From: Croceibacterium segetis
GTDB lineage: Bacteria > Pseudomonadota > Alphaproteobacteria > Sphingomonadales > Sphingomonadaceae
Reading direction: 5' to 3'
NCBI RefSeq assembly: GCF_011320115.1
Contig: NZ_JAANOZ010000007.1
Coordinates: 62,001 to 126,000 of the forward strand
Length of the DNA stretch: 64,000 bases
The position numbers and the translations under genes were made by a program. This document shows positions 8,636 through 15,709 of the stretch, piece after piece. Below the pieces are notes generated by a model. It worked only from the letters and a program-made list of their open reading frames with translations. It searched no databases and was not told where the DNA came from. The number at the start of each line of letters is the position of its first letter. The first letter of the stretch is position 1.

Positions 8636-9565
8636 ATGCATCATGACCCCTTTCTCCAGCGCGCCATCGACCAGGTGCAGAGGACGTTGAGCGGTGAGCT
8701 GCGCGCGCCCGTGGTGCGCGGCTTCTTTCACGAGCCGACCTTCACCGCGAGTTACGTGGTCCACGATCCGGTCACCAAGCGCGCGGCAATCGTCGACTCG
8801 GTGCTCGATTTCGACCAGGCTTCGGGGCGCACATCGACGCCGTTCGCCGACGAAATGATCGCCTACGTCCGGGAGCACGATCTCGCCGTCGACTGGCTGC
8901 TCGAAACCCACGCCCACGCCGATCACCTCTCGGCCGCGCCGTACCTGCAGGAGAAGCTCGGCGGGAAGCTCGTCATCGGCAGGGCCATCCTGACGGTGCA
9001 GGAGGTTTTCGGCAAAGTGTTCAACGAGGGCAGCGATTTCGCCCGTGACGGCTCGCAGTTCGACGAGCTGCTCGACGACGGCGATGCGCTGACGCTCGGC
9101 GACATTCCCCTGATCGCGTTGCATGTGCCGGGCCACACCCCGGCGGACCTGGCCTATCTGATTGGCGACGCCGCGTTCATCGGCGACACGCTGTTCATGC
9201 CCGATTACGGCACCGCGCGGGCCGATTTCCCCGGCGGCGACGCGCATCAGCTGTTCAAGTCTATCCGCCGCCTGATGGCCTTGCCCGACAGCACGCGCGT
9301 ATTCCTGTGCCACGACTACAAGGCGCCGGGGCGCGACGCGTTCGCGTGGGAGACCACGATCGGAGCCGAGCGCACTGCGAATGTTCACGTGCACGACGGG
9401 GTTTCCGAGGACGAGTTCGTGGCGATGCGCACTGCGCGCGATGCCACACTCGACATGCCGCGGCTGATCCTGCCCTCGGTGCAGATAAACATGCGCGGCG
9501 GACAATTGCCCGAGCCCGAAGCGAACGGCACGCGCTACCTCAAGCTGCCGCTCAACGTGTTGTGA
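8636..9565 (+). CDS. Persulfide-dioxygenase-like metallo-beta-lactamase-fold hydrolase
   Basis: The protein is 309 aa with an AGGA ribosome site before the ATG at 8636. The metal motif is H92-A-H94-A-D96-H97 (THAHADHLSAAPYL), followed by HVPGHTPADLAYLIGDAA, the Asp in FIGDTLFMPDYGTA and CHDYKAPG. These are the usual ligands of ETHE1/glyoxalase II-type enzymes. ETHE1-like proteins oxidise glutathione persulfide to sulfite using one Fe and O2 in the cytosol. Homologues called Blh occur in the bigR operons of Agrobacterium and Xylella. The gene is followed by two YeeE/YedE genes, a DUF442 gene and TauE/SafE, which fits sulfite production and export. Confidence 0.85.
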   Translation: MHHDPFLQRAIDQVQRTLSGELRAPVVRGFFHEPTFTASYVVHDPVTKRAAIVDSVLDFDQASGRTSTPFADEMIAYVREHDLAVDWLLETHAHADHLSAAPYLQEKLGGKLVIGRAILTVQEVFGKVFNEGSDFARDGSQFDELLDDGDALTLGDIPLIALHVPGHTPADLAYLIGDAAFIGDTLFMPDYGTARADFPGGDAHQLFKSIRRLMALPDSTRVFLCHDYKAPGRDAFAWETTIGAERTANVHVHDGVSEDEFVAMRTARDATLDMPRLILPSVQINMRGGQLPEPEANGTRYLKLPLNVL

Positions 9566-9572
9566 GGGCGCG

Positions 9573-10007
9573 ATGCTGACTTCCGCGACCATTCTGTCCG
9601 CATTGCTCGGCGGTCTGCTGATCGGCTCGGCCGCGGGCCTGCTTCTGCTGCTGTCCGGCCGGATCGCCGGAGTGAGCGGAATGGCGGCTGCAGCCCTGCG
9701 GATCGCCGACAAGGGCCCTCCGTGGAGCCAGGCTGCGGCCTTCACGATCGGCCTGCCGATCGGGGCGGCCGTCGTCCTGGCGATCGTCGGGCGTCCCGAA
9801 GTGACGATAACCTCATCGGTGCCCCTGCTCGTCGCCGGCGGCTTGCTGGTCGGCTTCGGCACCCGCCTCGGCAACGGCTGCACCAGCGGCCACGGCGTTT
9901 GCGGTTTGGCGCGGCTCTCGCCTCGCTCGCTCGCGGCGACCGCGGCATTCATGGGCGCGGGCATCGCCACCGTTTTCGTGGCCCGTCACATCCTGGGAGC
10001 GGGCTGA
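9573..10007 (+). CDS. YeeE/YedE family membrane protein, first of a pair (DUF395)
   Basis: The protein is 144 aa with four to five hydrophobic segments, including ILSALLGGLLIGSAAGLLLL near the N-terminus. The family signature GTRLGNGCTSGHGVCGLARL carries two Cys that are thought to handle sulfur. Members of this Sulf_transp family transport thiosulfate or related sulfur species across the inner membrane; E. coli YeeE is the reference. Here the fold is split over two half-size genes, this one and the next, which overlap by one base (TGATG) and are therefore translationally coupled. The gene starts 7 bp after the metallo-hydrolase gene. Confidence 0.9.
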   Translation: MLTSATILSALLGGLLIGSAAGLLLLLSGRIAGVSGMAAAALRIADKGPPWSQAAAFTIGLPIGAAVVLAIVGRPEVTITSSVPLLVAGGLLVGFGTRLGNGCTSGHGVCGLARLSPRSLAATAAFMGAGIATVFVARHILGAG

Positions 10008-10450
10008 TGCGACATGCACTTCCCGGCCTTGTCGTCGGCACCCTGTTCGGCGCGGGTCTCGCGCTTTCGGGGATGACGAACCCCGCGCGCGTGCTCGGCT
10101 TTCTCGACATCGGCGGCCGGTGGGACCCGACGCTGGCCTTCGTTCTTGCCGCTGCGCTCGTGCCCTCGGCCTTAGCCTACCTGCTCGTCCGCCGGATGGA
10201 GCGGCCGGTCATGGCCGAGGAATTCTGCATTCCGCAGAACCGCACCGTCGAAGCGCGCCTGCTCGCCGGCGGCGCGCTGTTCGGCATCGGCTGGGGCCTC
10301 GTCGGGCTGTGCCCCGGTCCCGCGCTGGCCGGGCTCGCTTTCGGCGTCTGGCAGAGCTGGGCATTCGTCGCGGCGATGGTCGCGGGAATGTGGCTGCAAC
10401 GGCTCTACGCCGACTTACGCGACCATCGGCCCGTTCACTTCACAGGATGA
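10007..10450 (+). CDS. YeeE/YedE family membrane protein, second half
   Basis: The protein is 147 aa. The ATG at 10007 shares its A with the stop codon of the preceding gene, so I chose it over the long upstream frame. Hydrophobic segments include PGLVVGTLFGAGLALSG, LAFVLAAALVPSALAYLL and a C-terminal FVAAMVAGMWLQRL. The conserved segment FGIGWGLVGLCPGPALAGLA carries the Cys and the G-P loop characteristic of the second YeeE/YedE half. Together with the previous product it should form one sulfur-compound channel or transporter in the inner membrane, working between the persulfide enzyme and the sulfite exporter. The substrate (thiosulfate, sulfite or sulfane) cannot be decided from sequence. 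Confidence 0.88.
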   Translation: MRHALPGLVVGTLFGAGLALSGMTNPARVLGFLDIGGRWDPTLAFVLAAALVPSALAYLLVRRMERPVMAEEFCIPQNRTVEARLLAGGALFGIGWGLVGLCPGPALAGLAFGVWQSWAFVAAMVAGMWLQRLYADLRDHRPVHFTG

Positions 10451-10457
10451 TTGTCCC

Positions 10458-10883
10458 ATGACCACCACCAAACCGCTCGCCGACGACCTGTCCGTCTGCA
10501 GCTTCGTATCGCCGCAAGACCTTCCGCAATTGGCCGGTGCCTTTCGCACGATCGTCAACGCGCGTCCGGACGCGGAAGAGCCCGGCCAGCCGAGTTCGGC
10601 CGAGATCGAAGCCACCGCGCGCCGCCTGGGCCTCGAATACGTCCATATCCCGGTCGTACCCGGCCAGATCACCGACGATCAGGTCGCGGCGTTCGCCAAG
10701 GCCCTGAGCGACAAGCCCGGCCCCGTGCTCGCTTACTGCAAGTCGGGCACCCGCGCCGCCTCGCTATGGGCGCTATCACGCGCCGGCGAGCATGGCGCCG
10801 AGCAGGTCCTCGCCGCGGCGGCGAAGGCCGGCTTCGATCTCGAAGCGCTCAGGCCCCGCCTCGAGGCCAAGGCCGGGGCGTGA
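10458..10883 (+). CDS. DUF442 / TIGR01244-type sulfur transferase
   Basis: The protein is 141 aa, cytosolic, with a phosphatase-like active-site loop Y-C-K-S-G-T-R-A in which Cys94 is the presumed nucleophile. It resembles the rhodanese or tyrosine-phosphatase-like domain of DUF442. In Xylella and Agrobacterium, Blh proteins carry this domain fused to the metallo-hydrolase; here the two parts are separate genes in the same operon. A Cys-persulfide transfer role handing sulfane sulfur to the dioxygenase is the best reading, but phosphatase activity cannot be excluded. It lies 7 bp after the YeeE/YedE gene and overlaps the next gene by 4 bp (GTGA). Confidence 0.85.
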   Translation: MTTTKPLADDLSVCSFVSPQDLPQLAGAFRTIVNARPDAEEPGQPSSAEIEATARRLGLEYVHIPVVPGQITDDQVAAFAKALSDKPGPVLAYCKSGTRAASLWALSRAGEHGAEQVLAAAAKAGFDLEALRPRLEAKAGA

Positions 10884-11668
10884 CGCTCGACCTGCTCCAA
10901 TACGTCCTCGCGGCGCTATCGGGCGGGTTGGTCGGCTTTGTCCTCGGACTGGTCGGCGGCGGCGGTTCGATCCTCGCGGTGCCGTTGATGGTCTACCTCG
11001 TCGGCGTGCGCGATCCGCACGTCGCGATCGGCACCAGCGCGCTGGCCGTTGCCGTGAATGCCGCGTCGGGGCTTGTGAGTCACTGGCGGGCCGGCACGGT
11101 CAAATGGCGCTGCGCTTCGGTGTTCGCCGCCTCGGGGATCGCGGGGGCGACGTTGGGGTCGACCCTCGGCAAGGCGCTCGATGGGCAAAAGCTGCTGGCC
11201 TTGTTCGCCGTCGTGATGATCGTGGTCGGCATCCTGATGCTTCGCCGCCGCGGTGCCATCGGCAATTCCGAAGTGCGTCTGGGGCGGGAGAACGCCGGCA
11301 AGCTGATCGGGTTCGGCGCCGGTGCGGGACTGTTCTCGGGTTTCTTCGGCATCGGGGGCGGCTTCCTGATCGTGCCCGGCCTGGTGGCCGCGACCGGCAT
11401 GCCGATGTTGAACGCGGTGGGATCGTCGCTGATCGCTGTCGCCGCCTTTGGCGTCACGACGGCTGCGAATTACGCGATTTCCGGGCTCATCGATTGGCCG
11501 CTTGCCGTGCTGTTCATCGTCGGCGGCCTGGGCGGCAGCACGCTCGGGTCGACGGCCTCGCGCCGCCTGTCGGAGCGCAAGGGGATGCTGACCTCGGTCT
11601 TTGCGGTGCTGATCTTCGCCGTCGCCGCGTACATGCTTTGGCGAAGCGCCGGCGTGATGTTTGCCTGA
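10880..11668 (+). CDS. TauE/SafE family sulfite exporter
   Basis: The protein is 262 aa with about eight hydrophobic segments and the repeated family signature, first in FVLGLVGGGGSILAVPLM and again in FSGFFGIGGGFLIVPGL. TauE/SafE proteins export anions such as sulfite or sulfoacetate through the inner membrane. I chose the GTG at 10880 because it overlaps the preceding stop (GTGA), the frame before it has no protein character and the family begins near a first TM helix like LDLLQYVLAALSGG. It closes the operon and fits the removal of sulfite made from persulfide. No clear terminator follows. Confidence 0.9.
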   Translation: MTLDLLQYVLAALSGGLVGFVLGLVGGGGSILAVPLMVYLVGVRDPHVAIGTSALAVAVNAASGLVSHWRAGTVKWRCASVFAASGIAGATLGSTLGKALDGQKLLALFAVVMIVVGILMLRRRGAIGNSEVRLGRENAGKLIGFGAGAGLFSGFFGIGGGFLIVPGLVAATGMPMLNAVGSSLIAVAAFGVTTAANYAISGLIDWPLAVLFIVGGLGGSTLGSTASRRLSERKGMLTSVFAVLIFAVAAYMLWRSAGVMFA

Positions 11669-11737
11669 CCGGCGCGCGTCTGCAGCCTAGGTCCCGCATC
11701 GTCCGACCGTCGATTATGGCCTTGCCCGCTTGACTTA

Positions 11738-11752
11738 GGTCCAAGTTGGACC
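11738..11752. promoter_or_regulatory. 15-bp palindrome upstream of gene 11789
   Basis: GGTCCAAGTTGGACC has perfect 7-bp arms around one central base. It lies 36 bp before the start codon at 11789, in the 120 bp between the sulfur operon and a small regulator-rich cluster. The location suits an operator for a dimeric regulator. No similar site was seen elsewhere in the window, so the bound protein is unknown. Confidence 0.4.
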
Positions 11753-11788
11753 GATTCCTGCTCACCTAGGCTTGGGGAGCGGCACGCG

Positions 11789-12217
11789 ATGCACCGCACG
11801 GGCGTCGGCGAGTGGTCGGACAAAGTTGAGGACTTGCTTGTCCGGTGCGAGGCCGCGTCGGCCGATCCGGCGAGCCTGCTGAACGATCTGCACCGACTTC
11901 TGGAAACGGGGCCCGCGCCGATTTGCGGGCCGGTCAGGCCGGCGATCTCGCGCTCGGCTTTGCAAGACCTGCTCGACGCCGGAGCCGCCGAAAGCGCGGC
12001 GTTGCGCTTGGTAAGCCGGTCCACCTACATGCTCAGCCGCGGAGGCGAAGGGCTGGTCATCGCCAGCGTGCTCATGCCGCATGCGGACTGCGACTACTCA
12101 TTCAGCGCCTTTTCGGAAGCGGTCGCGCTGTCGGGCGCGCTGGCGACGTGCCTGCACGAGCAGGTCATGGCTGAAGCAGGAAAGGATCCAGCGAACCCTC
12201 GTCTGAAGCAGAGCTAG
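11789..12217 (+). CDS. Hypothetical cytosolic protein
   Basis: The protein is 142 aa. The ATG at 11789 follows a TGGGGAG site with 8-9 nt spacing. I do not recognise a family. The sequence is mostly helical in character, with two Cys in the N-terminal half, the segment LMPHADCDYSFSAFSEAVAL and no signal peptide or membrane segment. Its 3' end overlaps the convergent response-regulator gene by 53 bp, an unusually long tail-to-tail overlap for this window. It belongs to the run of regulator-type genes from 11.8 to 15.6 kb, so a regulatory or signalling role is likely but not shown. Confidence 0.6.
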   Translation: MHRTGVGEWSDKVEDLLVRCEAASADPASLLNDLHRLLETGPAPICGPVRPAISRSALQDLLDAGAAESAALRLVSRSTYMLSRGGEGLVIASVLMPHADCDYSFSAFSEAVALSGALATCLHEQVMAEAGKDPANPRLKQS

Positions 12218-12812
12218 CGAAGCCCGAATAGAGCGCGATGGTAATCGCTTCGCCGAGGTGGTTGACCCGCAGCTTGCACATCATGTTCGAGCGGTGGATC
12301 TCGATCGTCCGCGGGCTGATCTGGAGATCGCGGGCGATGCTCTTGTTGGTCGCTCCCCGCGCCAGGCCGAACAGGACCTCCCGCTCGCGTCCGCTCAGCG
12401 CCCCCACGAGCTTTTGCGAGCGGGTGGCCTTGCGGCGCAATTCGGCGAACGACGTCCGCCGCGCCGAGAGCAGGGCGAGCCTCGCCGAGAGGTCCTCGTC
12501 GGTCATCGGCCACTTGAGATAATCCATTGCCCCCATCTGGATCACGTCGACGATCCGCGAGGGTCGCGGGTCGATCGCGTAGACAATCACCGGGAGCCAA
12601 CAGCCCCGGTCGAGCATGAGATCGAAGATCGACCCGAGGGCTTCCTCGTCGTCGTGCAGGAAGACCAGTCCGACCTCCGGCCAGAAGGCGCGCAATTCCT
12701 TCAGGTCCTCATACGGTTCGACATGACGGCCGTTGTCGTAGAAGAATCGCGCCACGCTGTTGCGGCGCAGGGGATCCGAATCGACGAGAACGATGCCTGC
12801 GCTTGGGTTCAC
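12165..12812 (-). CDS. LuxR/FixJ-type response regulator with atypical receiver domain
   Basis: The protein is 215 aa: a receiver-like domain (residues 1-125) followed by a GerE-type HTH (LSGREREVLFGLARGATNKS and the recognition helix SPRTIEIHRSNM). The acidic pair Asp11 and Asp13 is present. The usual phospho-accepting Asp of the third strand is replaced by His53 (LVFLHDD), the conserved Thr after the fourth strand is missing (VIVYAI), and Lys is shifted in DYLKWP. Phosphorylation is therefore doubtful; Asp54 or Asp55 could still serve, or the domain may be an unphosphorylated dimerisation module. The gene is divergent from the 12958 cluster and convergent with 11789. Confidence 0.85.
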   Translation of the reverse strand: MNPSAGIVLVDSDPLRRNSVARFFYDNGRHVEPYEDLKELRAFWPEVGLVFLHDDEEALGSIFDLMLDRGCWLPVIVYAIDPRPSRIVDVIQMGAMDYLKWPMTDEDLSARLALLSARRTSFAELRRKATRSQKLVGALSGREREVLFGLARGATNKSIARDLQISPRTIEIHRSNMMCKLRVNHLGEAITIALYSGFASSASDEGSLDPFLLQP

Positions 12813-12957
12813 GTCGAGTTCCCGAGATCGTCAACTTAGGTGAAGCCCTTATAGATCAGCTGGGAACGGGCCGAGAAATACCGCGAATGGTCCGCATCGG
12901 ATTGATTGAATTGGGCTTCGGAAAAGACTAGGGAATTTCTATTGGGGGGAGCGGCTC

Positions 12958-13200
12958 GTGAGGCCGTTCGGTCTTTTGTCGCCTGGGGATCGATCGACGA
13001 ACATGGACGGTGCAGGAATCCAGCCCGGTGTAGTCTTGGCGTTCGAAGAACAGGCACTGGGCGATCGGCAGTCGCGCCTGGAAGAGGTCCTTGGCAGGCT
13101 CGAGCATGATTCGGCGGTGCTCGAATCGTTGGAACTGACCCTGGCTGTCGCCTTGCTCGATCACGCGATCGCGGAAGTCAGGCGGAATCTGGCCGCCTGA
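12958..13200 (+). CDS. Small hypothetical protein
   Basis: The product is 80 aa if the GTG at 12958 is used, which has a strong GGGGAG site about 7 nt upstream. An internal ATG at 13003 would give 66 aa and begins the more ordered part (MDGAGIQPGVVLAFEEQALG). The C-terminal half is a predicted long helix rich in Glu, Leu and Arg (LEEVLGRLEHDSAVLESLEL), suggesting dimerisation or a partner-binding coiled coil. No known domain is visible. It opens the plus-strand regulator cluster and is divergent from the response regulator gene, with about 145 bp between them. Confidence 0.6.
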   Translation: MRPFGLLSPGDRSTNMDGAGIQPGVVLAFEEQALGDRQSRLEEVLGRLEHDSAVLESLELTLAVALLDHAIAEVRRNLAA

Positions 13201-13302
13201 CGGCCGATCTGAGGCCATACGATTGCGACCGCCGTCAAGGACGAGTATGGTTCGCATAACCACGCACATGAACCTCGCGCGCCACGGGACATACCCAATC
13301 CG

Positions 13303-13809
13303 ATGACAGTGATGGATCGCGATCCCGCTGACGTCCTTTGCGACCTGACCGCCAAGCAGGCGCAGGTTCTCGATCTGTTGCTCCAGCACAAGACGACGAA
13401 GCAGATTGCCCGCGAGCTGAGCATTGCTCCGAACACCGTCGATGCGCGGATCGCAGCGGTACGCGACAAGTGGGGCACCACCGATCGAAAGGCCACTGCG
13501 CGCGTCTATGCCCATCTTCTGGAGACTTGTGAGAAATCCCCATGTGGTTTTTCGCCGCTCGACCGGGACCTGACGCCCGATCAAGGATTGCTCCGGGAAT
13601 TGCCCGGGTCGCCCCTTTTCACCGTCGCCGATGCCCAGTCGCTTGGGTATTGGCCGGTGAGGACGGAAAGCTCGGGCATCCTGGAGGCTCTTGATACTCG
13701 CTTCGGCAAGATCGGGAGGGTGCTTGCAGCGAGCGGACTGGCCCTGGCCCTGGCCGCGACCGTGATGCTCACTCTGGCGATCGCCGAGGCCATGAGCAAG
13801 CTCATCTGA
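13303..13809 (+). CDS. LuxR-type HTH protein with C-terminal membrane anchor
   Basis: The protein is 168 aa. The N-terminal 75 residues are a GerE/LuxR-like HTH (LTAKQAQVLDLLLQHKTTKQ then IAPNTVDARIAAVR). A linker of about 65 residues follows, then one hydrophobic helix near the C-terminus (VLAASGLALALAATVMLTLA, about residues 144-163). The arrangement predicts a DNA-binding domain in the cytosol anchored at its tail in the inner membrane, without a sensor domain. No receiver domain is fused. The segment YWPVRTESSGI in the linker is characteristic but unassigned. It sits between two small unknown genes in a row of regulators. Confidence 0.75.
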   Translation: MTVMDRDPADVLCDLTAKQAQVLDLLLQHKTTKQIARELSIAPNTVDARIAAVRDKWGTTDRKATARVYAHLLETCEKSPCGFSPLDRDLTPDQGLLRELPGSPLFTVADAQSLGYWPVRTESSGILEALDTRFGKIGRVLAASGLALALAATVMLTLAIAEAMSKLI

Positions 13810-13862
13810 GCAAGGAGTCTCCGATCGCAACTTGAGCCTCATCGGCGCCCGGAGACGATAAA

Positions 13863-14192
13863 ATGGACAAGATGACCGCTGGCCTGCGAATTTCACGCGG
13901 GATACGCAACCTCGAGAACATGCTCGACGAAGTCCTGGCCGAGGCCGGCAAGCTCCAGTCGGACGTGTCGCAGGCGAGGATCACCCTGGACGAATCCGCG
14001 CTCTCGACGCAGCGGCCGATTGCCAGACTGGCTAGCTTGCAACAGCATATCGTGGACGCCCGCTCGAAGATCGTCGGCGTTCATGCCGACCTCGCCAAGA
14101 TCTCCGCCAAGCAACGGGACATTCCGCTTGAATGCAGCCCCAATTGCCAGAATGGGTTGCTGGAGAGTTCGCCGTCCGTCGCGGCGGCGTAG
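13863..14192 (+). CDS. Small coiled-coil-like hypothetical protein
   Basis: The protein is 109 aa with a GGAG site 8 nt before the ATG. Residues 1-95 look like a long amphipathic helical hairpin with regular Leu/Ala spacing (RNLENMLDEVLAEAGKLQSD and LQQHIVDARSKIVGVHADLA). A short tail with two Cys in ECSPNCQNG follows. No enzymatic motif or membrane segment is visible. It lies 53 bp after the membrane-anchored HTH gene and 16 bp before the 4-TM gene, so the three are probably cotranscribed. A scaffold or partner protein is possible, but I do not recognise the family. Confidence 0.6.
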   Translation: MDKMTAGLRISRGIRNLENMLDEVLAEAGKLQSDVSQARITLDESALSTQRPIARLASLQQHIVDARSKIVGVHADLAKISAKQRDIPLECSPNCQNGLLESSPSVAAA

Positions 14193-14208
14193 AGGAGAAG
14201 GATCTGGC

Positions 14209-14658
14209 TTGCCCGACTTGGGGATTTTCGCGTTCGCCACGATCCTGTTTCTTTCGATAAGCTTCGCCTTTGCCAGAGGGGGAGCGCCCGAAAGATGGGG
14301 TGCGCTGGTGATCGTGTCCATGACGGGCATTCAGGTCGCGAGCGCATTCTTCCAGCATCAGAAGTATCACTCGGTCGATCTCGCATCGGTAATTGTCGAC
14401 GCCTACGGGGTCGTCGGATTTGGAGCCATTGCGCTCTACGCACGAAGGGCATGGCCTATATGGGCAACGTCGCTGCAAATTCTCAGTTTGAGCTCGCATT
14501 TCGCGCGCCAGGTCGACAGCGGCGTGTCGCCGATGGTTTACGGTCTCATGAAGAGCAGCCCGACGTTCTTCGTCCTGGTTGCCTTGCTCGTGGGAACGGC
14601 GGCGCACAGGCGACGCTTGCGGGTGCGCGGGGCGGATCCTGGCTGGATGGATTGGTGA
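14209..14658 (+). CDS. Small integral membrane protein (about 4 TM)
   Basis: The protein is 149 aa. I chose the TTG at 14209 because a GAGGAG site lies about 10 nt upstream and the first hydrophobic helix (FAFATILFLSISFAFA) follows directly; no ATG fits as well. Four hydrophobic segments are visible (also LVIVSMTGIQVASAFF, VIVDAYGVVGFGAIALY and FFVLVALLVGTAAH), with a charged C-terminal tail. I do not recognise the family. Its stop overlaps the start of the JAB-domain gene by 4 bp (GTGA), so the two are translationally coupled. It could be a membrane partner of the HTH protein at 13303. Confidence 0.6.
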   Translation: MPDLGIFAFATILFLSISFAFARGGAPERWGALVIVSMTGIQVASAFFQHQKYHSVDLASVIVDAYGVVGFGAIALYARRAWPIWATSLQILSLSSHFARQVDSGVSPMVYGLMKSSPTFFVLVALLVGTAAHRRRLRVRGADPGWMDW

Positions 14659-15050
14659 AGCCAGGCGATATTCTGCTCCCGCTCGAGAGAGCCTTCTTCA
14701 CGCGGATCCTCGGCTACATCGGCGCGCTCGAAGAAGAGGTGCTGCTGTTCATCTATCTCGATCGCGCGGGCGCCCTGATCGGCGACGAATTAATCGCCGG
14801 CGGGACAAGATGCTCCCATGGCATCGGCTATCGACGGCTGTTCGAGAAAGCATTCAGTCGGGGCGCGGCAGCGCTGGTGCTCGCCCACAACCATCCGTCC
14901 GGCTCGGCGGAACCGAGTCTGCAGGACATTTCATCGACCAGGGCTCTTCGGGCGCTCGCGATCCCGATGCAGATGGAACTCATCGATCATGTGATCGTGA
15001 GCGCCCGCGCCGTCTTCAGCATGCGCGCGGCGGGACTGCTAAGCGATTGA
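14655..15050 (+). CDS. RadC-like JAB/MPN domain protein without the N-terminal HhH part
   Basis: The protein is 131 aa. The C-terminal JAMM-type signature is clear: a Glu early in the domain, then HNHPSGSAEPS and Asp (AEPSLQDISSTRAL), followed by LIDHVIVSARAVFSMRAAGL, as in RadC proteins. Full-length RadC is about 220 aa with a helix-hairpin-helix N-terminus that is missing here. The metalloprotease-type site suggests hydrolysis of a peptide or isopeptide bond; RadC's real function is unknown. I start it at the GTG overlapping the previous stop; the TTG one codon upstream is equally possible. The overlap couples it to the membrane protein. Confidence 0.75.
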   Translation: MKPGDILLPLERAFFTRILGYIGALEEEVLLFIYLDRAGALIGDELIAGGTRCSHGIGYRRLFEKAFSRGAAALVLAHNHPSGSAEPSLQDISSTRALRALAIPMQMELIDHVIVSARAVFSMRAAGLLSD

Positions 15051-15082
15051 CAGACCTAAACAATCGACCAAGGGGAATCGTC

Positions 15083-15559
15083 ATGGAAGTCTTCTTCAGC
15101 AATCCCCGGTTGGGCCGCGAACCTACGAGCAGGACCGCCATGGCTGGTGACGATTTCATTGCCGCGATGCTCGGTTACGAACACCGGGCACGGAAGCTGC
15201 GAAATGAAACTTTCGACGCGGCGGTGATCAATGATTCCAGCTGGCCGCTGCTGCAGGACTTGCTGGCCGCGCACTTGAAGGGCCAAAAACTGCGCACCAA
15301 GCAACTCTGTGCAGCCAGCGGACTGCCGCAGACGACGGTCTTGCGCTATCTCGACCATCTCGAGAGGTTCGGCGTTGTCCGCCGCGAAAGCGATCCCGGC
15401 GACAGCCGCGTTACGCTGGTATCGGTCACCGAAGCCGGTGCCTTGCGGATGCGCGAGTATTACACGAGATTGCTCGCGATCGAGCGGCAATTGGGACGCT
15501 CCGAAGAGGGGTTGTTCAGCTTGCGGGCCCCAGCGGAAAATGCCGGCGCGAAGAACTGA
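15083..15559 (+). CDS. MarR-type winged-helix regulator
   Basis: The protein is 158 aa with an AAGGGG site before the ATG. A winged helix occupies about residues 55-125: the HTH (LRTKQLCAASGLPQTTVLRY), then LDHLERFGVVRRESDPGDSR, a typical MarR wing, then VTEAGALRMREYY. The N-terminal 40 residues are specific. MarR-family dimers repress nearby genes and respond to small ligands or redox. No obvious ligand site is visible. It follows the JAB gene by 32 bp and ends the regulator cluster. The 150 bp after it contain a 6-bp-stem hairpin without a T-run. Confidence 0.8.
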   Translation: MEVFFSNPRLGREPTSRTAMAGDDFIAAMLGYEHRARKLRNETFDAAVINDSSWPLLQDLLAAHLKGQKLRTKQLCAASGLPQTTVLRYLDHLERFGVVRRESDPGDSRVTLVSVTEAGALRMREYYTRLLAIERQLGRSEEGLFSLRAPAENAGAKN

Positions 15560-15709
15560 CCCTGCCATTGCCTGACGGCTCCAGGCAGGAGGCCGCGAAC
15601 CGATTGCTTTCCGCCGGGTACTAACCACCCCACCGACGGCAATTGCGCCGTTGCCTCCGCGCGGCGGAAGGAGGATAATCGCCGCCGTGCTCCTACCGGG
15701 AGATCAATC

